Shown here: positions 44,641-56,663 of the stretch, piece after piece | How positions within the stretch are numbered: position 1 is the stretch's first letter | How the letters are laid out: every line of letters starts with the position of its first letter | Notes under the pieces: generated by a model | Seen by the model: the letters and a program-made list of their open reading frames with translations, nothing else | What the model was told of the DNA's origin: nothing | The model's database searches: none | Program-made: the position numbers and the translations under genes | Source of the DNA: Rhododendron vialii | Taxonomy: Eukaryota; Streptophyta; Magnoliopsida; Ericales; Ericaceae | Assembly (NCBI RefSeq): GCF_030253575.1 | Contig: NC_080560.1 | Coordinates: forward strand, 39,851,001-39,915,000 | Direction of reading: 5' to 3' | DNA length: 64,000 bases

Positions 44641-46497
44641 TCTGTTGGTGGTATAGAGAAAAAACAAATAACCCAAAAAGCACACTGAAATTCACACCCA
44701 GATAAACCAATTACAAGCAGGGCCGGTCCTGATTTTAAGCAAAATTGTAGCAAGTATGTTGTGATTGACGTTCTCGAAAATATGAATCTACTAAAACCCT
44801 TTTGAAAGAAATGATAGCGAGTATGTTGTGGTTGACATTCTCGAAAATATGTTGTTCTTCAGGATGAAATGATGAGATTTTCTATCGTAGTCTTAAATTT
44901 GAAGGAATATTATTCAAGTAAACGGGGTTTGCAATGTAGTTAAATTTTCTCAAAGCTTTGTCCGTAATTCATAAGCTAACTAGACAAAAAATAAAGTAGT
45001 TATTGTCATGAGTGCGAAATTAACACATGTAAACCACCAACAATAAAGATGGAGAGAAAACGCAGAACAAAACACTTACACCAATAGATTTTTTTTTCTT
45101 TCTTTTTTCAATTTTTTTATTTTATGAGTTTTATTTGAGGTAATGTGTTAGGTGTCCAAATATGAATTACTTGAATTGATGGACTGTAATTGGATTGTGA
45201 TTAATTGTTCAATTACTTTTGGATTGGACGTTCAATTCTTTTTGAGTTAGGTGTACAAGAATATTAGAATTAGGTGTTCATTTATATTTGAGTTGAGTGG
45301 AATAAGTTATTCACGGAGTCGCGCAATCTCATCCGTGCGATTCCACAATTAATGGTTGAGATATGTTTTTAAACTTTGATCGGTAATAAATATCTCAAAT
45401 AGTTTGTTTTTAATTCGGATCGTCCAAAACATTTTTGAACGCGCGAGATCAAGCTCTGTAAAACTTATTCGTTGGTCCTTCGTGAATAAGTTATTCTCTG
45501 TAAAAAAAAAACAAGGTTAGCCCATAATTAATAATTTAATACTCCATGTATATTCTAAGCAACAAAAATCGTTTGGGTGTTAGTAATTGACCGTTGAAGC
45601 TCTACACAGAGCCGCCTCTGAGGCTGCTCCCGTGAAGTTCCATTCCATTCGAACTCGCTGGACAGGACTAGAATCAAACTTTGTTCGTTAGTGCGATAGT
45701 CGTCTACGTTGAAAGCACGAGCGATAGGTATTTCTGATTTATGTTGTGTGCAAATCCGAACCGAAGTCACTGGATCTTAGCTACTCTATAGTGAGGCAGG
45801 ATTTTTTGTGCCGAAAACCTCTTTGCGTTTGTGCCGAGAGATTTTTTTGCCGTTAGATTTAGAACATTAAAAAAAATCAAAACATTCAACGGCCGAAAAA
45901 TCTCTCGACATGAAAGCACAGAAATTTTCAGGACAGAAGAGATCGGATCCTTCTATAGCATCAGTTAAATCACTTCTTTATTTAGTTTGACACCAACCTC
46001 AAACAATACCCCACCTACTTTTTACGCCACCATGAAGCACCTGATTCTTTTTGCTTCTTCTACTAGAGAATGTCTTATCTGGAGATTTCCGTAACCAAGA
46101 GTTTAGAATGTTCAATCCTGTGCGTCCAAAATGTATTGAACGATCCAGATTTTTAAATTATTTTTTCGGAGAAGAGTTTCCCAAAAAAATTTATTTATAA
46201 TCGATCCGGACCATTGATTGCGGAGATGAACGGATGAGATTGTCCGTCTTCGTAAAAAAATTGTTAATTAATGGCGGAGCCATGAATAAGAAAACTCCTA
46301 AAACAAAGTATTGTTGCATAAGGTGGAACATGAAACCACAACATAAATAAAGATTGATTCCTACGAATAAACGAGAACCTAAATATGTGGGGTAACCGCA
46401 CATATTATTTAATAACTAAGAAAAAACTAATATGAGGTTCGTGCTAAAGACACTTATTTAGAGTTCCCGAATTCCTTCGCAACACTTCGGTCGAAAG
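44641..46497. other. Gene-free AT-rich region
   Basis: No supported gene. It contains an imperfect direct repeat (ATGTTGTG.TTGAC.TTCTCGAAAATATG at 44755 and 44825) and an inverted segment near 45795-45940 sharing CGAGAGATTTTT and AAAAATCTCTCG. Short frames have no recognisable domain. Confidence 0.45.
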
Positions 46498-48789
46498 CTA
46501 CATAGCATCTTTGCACGTTTGGCGATTGTGTTTCCCCATTTTACCACACCTCCCACATCTAATAAAAGTTACGTTCTCCCCCCCAGAGGGAATTCGCTTA
46601 TTTTTGGGTCGCCCGGGTGGCTTCTTGCAAAGTGGAGGAAGGAGAAAATCCTCATCAACCAGACGCTCGGGCATCCACACAGTTGGTATCGAGTGGATCG
46701 AGCTGGAGTAAGAGACATGAAATGTTTGTGAAAAGTAGTAGGGGTCAACATACTCGGTTATATCCTTCCCACTCGAAGAAAGCACGATAACAGCGTGGGC
46801 ACATGAAAACCCAGTAAGTTGCCATTTCTGGCATGAGCAAATACGCCTAATAATGTCAACTGTTACGTTTGGAAACGAGTGCACCTCATAGACACCATCA
46901 CCGGCTGCGCTGACTACCCATGTCCTTGATTCATTGAACGATGCCCTCATCCTCTTATCCATTTCTGGGCAGATTTGGCACCCCCATTTGCTTGCTTCTT
47001 CTCTCCTCTCTGACATTAGGTTCATGATCTTCTTCCTTAACTCATCAACAAGAATTGTGATCGAAAGGTGCCTCTCAGCCTCGATCCACGCATTGAATGA
47101 TTCTGCAACATTGGATGTCATTTCACAGTAATGTTGTCCCCGGAAAAATGCGTTGCTCCAATTTTCATAGTGTAAATTAGTTAGGAATTTTGCACCTTAC
47201 CATCATCATGACTCAAAAGCTTAGTCATGTTTTGGTGGAAAATCTCCCGTGTAGGAGCATACGCACACCGGACAAATTCACTCACCACCCTCTCTCTATA
47301 AGCTCTGGTTGTTCCTTTCAAATGATCTCTCAAATTCCTCTTCAAGTGGAGAAGACAATACCCAAGACCAGACTCTAAAAATATGTCCCGCCTAGCCATA
47401 AGCAACCCCGTATGACGGTCCGATATGAAGGTGATACCCCTCCCAGGCACAAGCATTGAACGTAAATGCTCCAAAAACCAACGCCAATTTTCGTAAGTTT
47501 CATTATCAACAATTGCAAAACAGATTGGAAAAATACCTACAACATATCACAACAATATGATAACTATATTAACCACAAGATTCCAGGACTGAAATCCACC
47601 ATGTTACAGATGAATACAAAATGTTACAATAAAATAATCGCATTTTTTAACTTTATATACCTTGGTTGCCGTTCTTCCCGGTGGCTGCCATTATTGTTCC
47701 CCTGTACCTCCCTTTGAGATGGGCCGCGTCAAGGAAAATTAGGGGGCGACACTGATTGAATCCTTGCACACATGCACCGAAAGCAACAAACAATCTCTTG
47801 AACCGCTTAGTTTCCTCGTCACTTTCCAAATCTATGTGGCTGCCCGGGTTCGTGCTTTTGGCTACGCCAACATACCATTTCAAACACGAGAAAGATTTCA
47901 CATAGTCACCAAACACGAGACCCCTGGCCTTCTCAATGCCCCACCATGCCTGGTGGTACGAGATATTTAGACCATAATCTCTTTTAATTCCTTTGACAAC
48001 ATCAACAGGCTTTGTTTGATGTTTGCCCAGAACATCATCGCCAACTAAGTCAGCAACCAACTCCGCGGTGGCATGCGGGTTAGTAAGCGTCCGTACAGCA
48101 AAACCACATGTATGAGCTAGGTCCATGGCTAAGATATGAAAATACTCATTCCCTGGCATTATTCTGGCATGGACATGCCACATGCATTTTTTGACGGTTC
48201 GATATTTGCATTGGGCGGTCACACGAACTTTGTCATTTTTTGCCAAAGTATATTCGAACCCCCGCTCGACAGCATATTTTCGCAACACATTCTTGAAATC
48301 TGGAGCGCCACCCTCAAACCTTTGACCAACCCCTGTAATACCATCCGACCAATCGGAAGATAGCAATTTAACCTTTTTGTGGGAACAAAACGAAGGAATG
48401 ACGTCGTCATCGTCAAAAATCATGGTCTGCTTGCCCTTACCGGTATCGGATATTGCAGTTGGGGTAACTTGAACAGCCTCATCCATGAAAAACTTTGCAC
48501 CATCTCTGACCGTGACCATAATATCCTCGATACCAGCATGCTCAGCATTTTGGAACATAGTTGTCAAATCGTCATCGTTGTCCAATATTATATGTTCTGT
48601 ATCGTTGAGAGAATACTTCAATATGACAGAATCCGGGTCAAGATCAGACCACCGGGCACATATTTTATGGATGACAGTGCTGAAATCATGCTCTCGATTC
48701 ATCCGAATGGCTGCAAACTTGCCATCATGTTGACACATCGTGATTAATTCACTTGCCATGTCAGTCCTGCATGGAATATAGTTTGTCAT
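46498..48789 (-). CDS. MULE (MuDR-type) transposase gene with PB1-like domain, one single-base frameshift
   Basis: Minus strand, two exons: 48789-47661 and 47536-46498, with a 124-nt GT-AG intron after NQG. The protein has a PB1-like N-terminal region (about residues 20-95), a MuDR-type zinc-binding region (CKYRTVKKCMWHVHARI), then the MULE transposase core. Likely catalytic Asp residues are Asp354 in LDAAHLKGRYRG and about Asp416 in ISDRHTGL, followed by YCLLHLKRNL. The C terminus has a SWIM zinc finger (CSCQKWQLTGFSCAHA) and a CGRCGKMGKHNRQTC knuckle. The frame breaks at an A run of four (plus strand 47188-47191). The coding sum of 2168 nt is one base short of 723 codons, so a single missing base explains it. 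This could be an inactive transposase, an assembly error, or a domesticated MUSTANG-like gene, since some of those carry PB1. No terminal inverted repeats were found nearby. Confidence 0.78.
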
Positions 48790-48889
48790 TTATACCACAT
48801 TTGTACATAATGTTGGAATGGAATAAATAGACATGGTAATGGAATAAACAGTACTTATTTTATGGTAATGTAACCATCAAATGAAATGA

Positions 48890-49125
48890 TAATTTAACCA
48901 TCTACACTCGATACGGTTTGAATAACTACTTTTTTCTTGTGGTAATTTAGCCATGAATTTTTCATTTCTGTTTGGCCAACCTGAACAATGAAAAAAAATT
49001 GCAAAGTTGTGGTCAACTGATCATGTTGTATTCATAATAAAAATCGTTATGGTAATTTAACCATATAATACCATGGTAATTTAACCATGTAACAGTTTGA
49101 TTAAGGTAATTTAACCATGTATTTT
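48890..49125. repeat. Interspersed GGTAATTTAACCAT repeats
   Basis: At least five copies of a unit close to TGGTAATTTAACCAT, each palindromic in its core (GGTAA..TTAACC), lie upstream of the transposase gene. Irregular spacing argues against a simple tandem satellite. Confidence 0.6.
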
Positions 49126-49435
49126 GAAACAAGATCAGAGGGAAATAAGATTTTTTTCCGTTCAGTTGGCCAACTTGATCAATGAATAAGGCATGAAAAT
49201 GTAAATGCTGCATTATGACTTTTAAGAAATAGATACATGGATTGAGCAACCAAACCCGTTTCATGGTAAATAATGCAAACAAATAACCATGAAACAGCAA
49301 AACAACAGGGGGTCTGCTAAAACTAAACCAGGCAAATGATACAAACAAATTACCATGAAACTAAGACCAAAAACACCAGAATTCCTTGAACAAAAATCAG
49401 GAGCGTACCTTGTAGAGCAAAAGAGGATGAAGAAG

Positions 49436-50547
49436 CACTGCAAGAAAAATGAAAATTGGTGACGAAAAAGTGGCGATGAAATTTAATTTTGTCACTAAAT
49501 GAGTATATTTGGTGACAAAAAAAATAAATTCGTCACCGTTTTGACAACTTCCGTGACTAAATAATTTTGTCACCAATTATACCTGTTTAGCGACGAAAAA
49601 AATATTTTCGTCACCAAAAGTACCCATTTGGAGACGAAATACATTTTTTGTCACCAAAAGCTTAAAAAAAGGTGACGAAATTATTTTTTGTCGCCAAAGA
49701 TAGTCATTTAGTGACAAAAAAAAATATTTCGTCGCTAAATGAGACCAATTTAGTAACGAAATATTTTTTTTGTCACAAAATGCTTAACTTTGGTGACGGA
49801 AAATAATTTCGTCACCATTTTAACGCTTTCAGCGACAAAAAATATATTTCGTCATCAAATGGGTACCTTTCATGATGAAATTTATGAATTGCGCTTTGTC
49901 ACTAAATGTATTTCGAACATAACTCTTTACTAAAAGCTCCGATTGAGATAATTCAAATTGAATTTGAACAATAACTCAATTGCCTACAACTTTCATGTTT
50001 ATCAAAATTACTAATTTTAATGTTTAAAGGTTCAAAATTACATTTGAAATATATTTTTATGTTAAACATATATGTTATATATTAGATATTTCAAATATTT
50101 ACTAAAAAGTGTATGTGGTGTAGTTGGTTAGAGCTTGCGCGAAAAATTCAAGAGACTCGGGTTCGAAACCCAGCAAGAGTAAGAAAGAAGGATTTTTTTC
50201 CCATATGAAAATGTCTTCTGTAACGAAAATTTTCGTCACCGATGAGACTCATCAGTGACGAATTTTTTCGTTGCCAAAAGGAATAATTTATGACAAAAAA
50301 TTTCGTCGTCAAAAAGCACAATAAGTGAGGAAAAAAATTTCGTCACCAATTATTCACTTTTTTATGACGAAATATTTCATCATCAAAGGACACTATAGGT
50401 GACGAAAAATAGATTTCGTCACCAGGTAGGAATCCTCGACAACCTTTAGTCGACAAATTTTTTTTCGTCACCTATATTATTTGTGACGAAAAACAAGCAA
50501 TTTGTGACGATATTCATTCGTCCCCCAATGTAATTTTTCTTGTAGTG
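49436..50547. mobile_element. Non-autonomous CACTA element, 1112 bp
   Basis: It starts CACTGCAAGAAAAAT and ends ATTTTTCTTGTAGTG, the inverted ends of plant CACTA transposons. Inside both ends are dense subterminal GGTGACGAAA repeats in both orientations, typical of this superfamily. The flanking trinucleotides AAG and AAT match at two of three positions, so the expected 3-bp duplication is imperfect. There is no transposase. The centre holds a tRNA-like segment. Confidence 0.85.
50110..50181 (+). repeat. tRNA-like segment inside the CACTA element
   Basis: TGGTGTAGTTGGTTAGAGC matches a Pol III A box and tRNA D arm. GGGTTCGAAACCC, 35 bp further on, matches the B box and T arm. The anticodon stem is poor and the acceptor ends do not pair, so this is not a functional tRNA gene. 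It is more likely a tRNA-derived SINE head or a tRNA relic. Confidence 0.6.
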
Positions 50548-50825
50548 AATGACGAGTTTGAAGAAGGACGAGGATAAGGATGAAGAAACAGACGTGGGAG
50601 TTAAATATGGAGAAAAACCGTCCTCTATCATCCGAAAATGAAGGAACTGATCAATTAAAGGGATTTGTGGGAAGTTTGAAAGTTTGAAATTTGGGATCTC
50701 TTCCTTCCCCCTGTTCAATCTCTAGTCTATTTGAAACAATATTGAGACGTGACTATAGGGCGTAACTGTAGGGATTGGAATTCATCCTCCCTCACTCTCT
50801 CTCTCTGTCTTCATCCGTCCCCCCA

Positions 50826-50898
<73 letters not shown>

Positions 50899-51479
50899 GT
50901 TTAATATTTCTATCAATATATAATATGAAAAAAGAATAAAAGGGTAATAAATGTAATTTACATATTTCAAGGATGAAATCATAAGCATTAAAAAAGGGGA
51001 GGATGGATTCTTACAAAATATGAAAAAATAGGATGGATCTTTAAATATTCCTAAAAATATTACCTATGGCATTCTTTTCTTCTTATTATTATTAATATTA
51101 TTATTATTTTGCTGCAATAGGCTGTGAATGATATGATTAAGTATGCGTTAACACTACAGGGGCATGTTTAAACTTATATGAGGATTACAACTGGGTATGT
51201 GAAAAAGGATTAAAATAATACATTAGGATTTTCCCATAACAACGGAGGGTAATATGGTCATTTTATACACTATGTGGGAGAATGAGAAAATTCAAGAATG
51301 CAAAAAGTACCTCTCAGCCTCTTTCTCACTTCTGCCCTTTAAACTAAAAAATTGATAACTCATTCTCTAAACATGTGTCCTCAAATGGACCATCCAAACA
51401 CCCATGCATAATGTAAAAAGTGGAAAAGCAAAAGGCAAAAAATGGGTTGCCAAACACCCCCTAACATTCTCAGAGGCCC
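50548..51479. other. Upstream region of the F3'5'H gene
   Basis: Contains a long CT microsatellite and AT-rich DNA with several short A/T repeats. The last few hundred bases are presumably promoter. No specific MYB or bHLH site could be assigned with confidence. Confidence 0.45.
50828..50894. repeat. (CT)n microsatellite
   Basis: More than 30 uninterrupted CT units about 640 bp upstream of the F3'5'H start codon. Probably length-polymorphic. Confidence 0.95.
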
Positions 51480-51487
51480 TATATATA
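51480..51487 (+). promoter_or_regulatory. TATA box of the F3'5'H gene
   Basis: TATATATA lies 56 bp upstream of the start codon, implying a short leader of about 25 nt. Confidence 0.65.
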
Positions 51488-51535
51488 CATTTGGTCGTTA
51501 CATTTTCCAGCACATCTAGCTAAGGCATTCACAAA

Positions 51536-54500
51536 ATGGCCATAGACATAATCTGGTTTAGGGAGATTGCAGCAGCAACTCTAGTCTTTTTTCTCACCAG
51601 GTTCTTCCTCGGTTCCCTCCTCCTCCTCCTCAAACCCGCCCGTAAACTCCCGCCCGGTCCGAAAGGATGGCCGGTCATTGGCGCCTTACCCCTTCTCGGA
51701 ACCATGCCTCATGTCACCCTGGCCCAAATGGCCAAGAAATATGGACCCATCGTCTACCTGAAAATGGGCACTTGCGACATGGTGGTGGCCTCGACTCCCG
51801 CGTCGGCCCGAGCCTTCCTGAAAACCCTGGACACGAATTTCTCGAACCGGCCACCCAATGCCGGCGCAACCCACTTGGCTTACGACAGCCAAGACTTGGT
51901 CTTCGCTGACTACGGCCCGAAGTGGACGTCGTTGCGCAAGCTGTGCAACGTGCACATGCTCGGCGGAAAAGCGCTCGATGACACGGCCCACGTCCGGGCC
52001 ACGGAGCTGGGGTACATGCTCCGGGCCATGGTCGACTCGAGCAAACGGGGAGAGCCGGTGGTGATATCGGAGCTGATGACTTACGCCATGGCCAACATCG
52101 TAGGGCAAGTGACAATCGGGCGTCGCGTGTTTGTCACGCACGGTTCGGAGTCGAACGAGTTCAAGGACATGGTGGTGGAGCTCATGACCAAAGCCGGACT
52201 GTTCAACGTCGGCGATTTTATTCCTGCGATCGCATGGATGGACCTGCAAGGGATCGTCGGTCGCATGAAGAAGATGCACAGCAAGTGGGATGCTCTGATA
52301 TCGAAGATGGTAACGGAGCACGCTGAGACGGCTCACGATCGTCGAGGGAGCCCGGACTTTCTTGATGTTCTTATGGCTAACAGAGAACAAAATTCGAAGG
52401 GCACTGGACTTAGCATCACCAACATTAAAGCGCTCCTTTTGGTACGTGATCTTGGGCTCTCACTCGTAAGCCAATTCGTAATTCAGAAACTCTACATGCA
52501 CAGATTTTCGTGAACAAATCTCGATGCATGTGTTGGAATTGTTCGATATGTGTTTTCTTATTGAAAATAATGAAGGATCCATACATATCGGACGGTTCCG
52601 GCCAATTAGTAATTTAGAAACTCTACGTGCACAAATTATCATGTATAGATCTTGACGCATGTGTTAGAATTGTTCGATACGTTTTCTCTCATTGAAAATA
52701 ATAATGAAAGGACACGTGTATATTGGACGATTCTTTATACATCTGTGTTTGACAAATTAACCAGTAGTAATTTAGAAACTCTACGTGCACAATTTAACGT
52801 GTACAGATATTGACGCATGTGTTAGAATTGTTTGATACGTGTTTTCTTAGTGAAAACAATGAAGGATACACGTACATCAGACGGTTTCAGGCACATCTGT
52901 GTTTGATAAGCCAAATTATCATGTACAGATCTTGAACCATGTACATATGTTAGAGTTGTTCAATTAATACTTGTTTTCTCATTGAAAACCACGTATATCG
53001 GACAGTTAACACCTCTGTGCTTGATCGAATTAATACGTACACATAAATGTTTGCAAATACTCCTAACATTATGTGGCAGTAATTCCTATACTTTTAATTT
53101 CTCGATGTTAGATTTGTGGACCACATATTTCATTAAAGGAAAGGGATAAGGTATTGACTACGTCTAAAAAATACGAAGGCACACAAATCAAGAGAATTTT
53201 TTCTGATTAGTCAGGATAGCTAGACCTGGTTACACGCATCTCAATTTATTTTTGAGAGACTAATTTTTTCGACCCTAAACGGGGGCTATCTGTCCGGACT
53301 TACGTGCCTGCTAGAATTAGGGGTCTTTGAGCCTCGAAAAAGACACCGTTTGAAGGAGGTCTATAAAAGCTGATACTCCCTCCGTTCCTAAATGTTTGGC
53401 ACTTTCATGCTTTTTATTGTCCCATATAATTTGTCCATTTTGAAAAGTCAAAAGCAAAATATAGTAAACTTCCCATGTTACCGTTTTCTTTTGGGCACAA
53501 AATTTCAATTTCAAATTTTTAAATACTATTCAAAGTACATTAGAAGGGTACGATTGGATACTTGATTTTTGCACAATACAATAATATTTCTTCCTTAAAA
53601 GTGAGAACTCCCAAAAGTGCCAAACATTTAGGGACGGAGGGAGTAGTATATAGTCAACAATTTCGGACCAAAGCTTAAGAGGGAGCAAGTCTCTTAAGTC
53701 TTAGATCATGACCACGAGGCCAACACCTGTTACTTTTGCTTTGAGATTTATGAGATTTTCAGGAGATCGAGACGGTAATTTCATCATTGTCATTTATGTA
53801 GAAATCCTAAACTAGAGAGAAGTAATTAGTTTTCCTTTAAAATTTTCCCTCCCTTTCCTTTTCACGTTCCAATTAAGCTAGCCAAATAATTCCATTAATT
53901 ATTTTCTCTCTGTTGATAGAATCTATTTACCGCCGGTACCGATACATCCTCCAGCGTGATCGAATGGGCACTGGCTGAAATGGTGCTGAATCCCGCCATC
54001 CTCAAACGGGCACAACAAGAGATGGATCAGGTCATTGGAAAAGACAGGAGATTACAAGAGTCCGACGTGCCGAAACTGCCTTACCTGCAAGCCATATGCA
54101 AAGAAACCTACCGGAAGCACCCTTCCACCCCGCTCAACCTCCCCCGGATCTCGTCCGAAGCGTGCGAGGTGAACGGCTACTACGTGCCCAAGAACACGAG
54201 GCTGAGCGTGAACATATGGGCGATCGGGAGGGACCCCGACGTCTGGGAAAACCCCCTGGAGTTCGACCCGGAGAGGTTCATGAGCGGGAAGAACGCGAAG
54301 ATGGACCCGCGGGGGAACGACTTTGAGCTGATTCCGTTCGGGGCGGGGCGGAGGATATGCGCGGGGACCAGGATGGGGGTCGTGATGGTGGAGTACTTTC
54401 TGGGCACGTTGGTGCACTCGTTCGACTGGAAATTGCCGGATGGAATGGCTGAGCTGAACATGGATGAGGCCTTTGGCCTTGCTTTGCAGAAGGCCGTGCC

Positions 54501-54552
54501 TCTGGCGGCTATAGTTACCCCGCGGTTGCATTCAAGTGCTTATGCTATGTAG
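51536..54552 (+). CDS. F3'5'H: Flavonoid 3',5'-hydroxylase (cytochrome P450 CYP75A), 512 aa
   Basis: ER-bound P450 that hydroxylates the B ring of flavanones, dihydroflavonols and flavones at 3' and 5', directing the anthocyanin pathway to delphinidin pigments. Exons are 51536-52441 and 53920-54552 (906 and 633 nt), giving 512 residues, the family's normal length. Visible in order are an N-terminal membrane anchor (about residues 11-33), the proline hinge [10 protein letters not shown], the I-helix AGTDTSS (307-313), the ExxR motif ETYR (364-367), DPERF, and the heme loop [10 protein letters not shown] with Cys449. Near the C terminus the residue in GLALQ is Ala. F3'H enzymes typically have Thr there (GLTLQ), which supports 3',5'- over 3'-hydroxylase. 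The N-terminal half strongly resembles Ericales F3'5'H. The single 1478-bp intron holds a minisatellite and a Stowaway MITE. All motifs are intact and exons are much GC-richer than flanks, so the gene looks functional. Confidence 0.95.
52462..53035. repeat. Minisatellite of about four units in the F3'5'H intron
   Basis: Units of about 140-155 bp share AATTTAGAAACTCTACGTGC, then GATCTTGACGCATGTGTTAG, AATTGTTCGATACG, and CATTGAAAA, ending near ATCGGACGGTT. Four degenerate copies begin within about 20 bp of the exon 1 donor. The fourth is shorter and more diverged. Confidence 0.85.
53376..53643. mobile_element. Stowaway MITE in the F3'5'H intron
   Basis: Ends CTCCCTCCGTTCCTAAATGT and, reversed, CTCCCTCCGTCCCTAAATGT, are flanked by the TA target duplication at 53374 and 53644. 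The ends are diagnostic of Stowaway (Tc1/Mariner) MITEs. It is 268 bp with no coding capacity. Confidence 0.9.
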
Positions 54553-55626
54553 CTAGCTAGGTTGCAGTTGTAGCTAGGTCCTAGTGTGTTTTGTGTTGTT
54601 TTGTTGCCCTCGCTGTCTGGAGGGTTTGTGCTGGTTGTGCCTGTTTTTTTTGTCTTCCTAGATTGTTTCTGTTGTTCTTATTTCTGGGGTATGCGACCCT
54701 TAATTAGAACGTGTAGCTGGTTTCGTTTTAATGCAATAACTTGCCTAATAAGGTACTTTTAGGTGGACAGTGTGGTGGAAAAACAATTATGTTACACCAC
54801 GGTTATACCGATCGGTATATTGCACGTCTACGTGGGCTCACTCCGGACCTCACAAAATTACAGAAAATACTTATAAATTTTAATGGGCCTTGTAAGAAAA
54901 CATACTTACCGATAAAAACATATTTACCGATATGCGATTGAGTTGATTTTTTGCAGGGTTTCATAAAAAATATTTTAAAATTTATGGGTATTTTTATGTA
55001 TATTTTGTGGGACCCGGCCAGGGTAGGGCCCACGCAGGTGTGCGGTATAACCGTGCGGTGAGTGTAGACTTTTTGGTGGGAAAAACCATGGAACGTAAGT
55101 TTTGAAGCACGTTTTAAAACTGTATATGCTTTTGTTTGAGCTTGTCCCATATCGATTAATAATCACCTCCAAAACAAGTATTTGAGCTTAGACTGCCTCT
55201 CAAGTTATTGCCAATTGGTTATAAGTTAGATGATTTAACATAATGTCAGAGTTAGGTTTTTGGAGGCTTTTGGATAAAGCTCTATTTCGTTAATGGTTGG
55301 TTCTCCCTTTGTTTGTCGTATATTTCTTTTAAGTAAAAAAAAAATCGAGACGAATCAACAATCCACAAAAAATTGGTTCAAAACTAAACATGAAAAAAAT
55401 TTCAAATAAGAACAAAACGTTATCTTTGAGAAAAAAGTTAAGTGGAATTAAGCCTAGTTTATCATTTCTCCGTCTTGTGCTTGTGGTAATAAATCGCGGC
55501 TCTATCTAGACTTGTACGATCCTGATCGTTTGGGATTTTGAATTTGGATTTGTAGGTAATTAGTGTAAAGAGAAATAGAATTTTGATGATCTGGGCCACT
55601 CAATGTAATCAGAACGTGATTTTAAT

Positions 55627-55765
55627 GGTGCTTGCGAGAAATCAGCAAAAAAAAAGATCGGGAAGGGCTTCATCTGAAAAGTTTTTTATTGAACGGTCCA
55701 ATAAAAAACTGCTCAAATCAAGCCCTTCCCGGTTAGTTTTTTTTGCCAGTTTCTTTCGGGCACCC
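55627..55765. repeat. Inverted repeat hairpin
   Basis: The left arm, with GATCGGGAAGGGCTT and TTTTTTATTGAACGG, pairs with CCAATAAAAAACTG and AAGCCCTTCCCGGTTAG. The arms are about 65 bp with a short turn. It is probably a MITE. Confidence 0.75.
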
Positions 55766-56663
55766 TTAAATCACTTTCTGAATACATTGAACGGCTCGGA
55801 TCATCAAAATTTGATCGAGAACTATAAAATTAAAATTTGGAGGATTTTTTAAGGGTTTTTTTTAAGTGTTTCCGAAACCGCCCCGTATGAATAATGATTA
55901 GAGATAAATAGATAGAAAAATGAAATAATAATTGGAGAGAATGTAATGAGTACTGTAGGAGGAGAAATAAGATAATAATTACAAATCCAAAACCAAAAAC
56001 CCTTAAACGAACATAGGCCCCGTTTCGTTTTCTTTCTAAATCTTCCTTTTCAATAAAATGATAATTTCAAACTCAAATATAATGAAAATGAAAAATAATT
56101 TTTTAATTTTTTTTACACTGTTTAAAATATCTCAATGGGATCTATCAAACAAGATCTATATTGGTAAGAAAATTATTTGCGTAAACACGTGATTTTTGAG
56201 CTTGAAATTACCTTCTTTTTCTAAAATTTCCTGTTTTTTAAAAAGCTGAATACCCCTATACTCGAATCTCCTTAATTTCTGTGGGGATTTATGGATCCTG
56301 ATATTGTCGCTCTGTGACTTATTTTCCGTCCTTGTAAATATGACATGGTCTTGATAAGCTCTTTAGGATGTACCGTACCATTTAATTGCTTCAGCTTATA
56401 AATTTTTAAATGTGGTCTTACTCATTGTGAATTGAGATCTCTAAACGGAAAATAAGGGTAATAATTGAAGATATGGGTAATAAGTGGAGATAAATAGAGA
56501 GAGAAATGAGAATAATAATTAGAGATAGAGATAATGAGTAAAAACAAAAATGAGAGTAACGATTAAAAGTAGGGATAATAAGTTTTTTCTTAGTTAATTT
56601 TTTTTTCCAAAAAACAAAACGAACAAAAAGTTTTTCTCTGGCCTTCTGGGTACTTTGTTTGTG

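Noticed and set aside
50110-50181. A functional tRNA gene
   Set aside because: The A and B boxes are good, but the acceptor stem does not pair and the anticodon arm is poor.
49436-50547. CRISPR-like array from the regular GTGACGAAA repeats
   Set aside because: The repeats are short, in both orientations and degenerate, in a plant genome, and bounded by CACTA ends. They are transposon subterminal repeats.
51686-52390. 234-aa minus-strand frame opposite F3'5'H exon 1, and a 159-aa one opposite exon 2
   Set aside because: These are shadow frames of a GC-rich P450 coding sequence. The plus strand has all P450 motifs.
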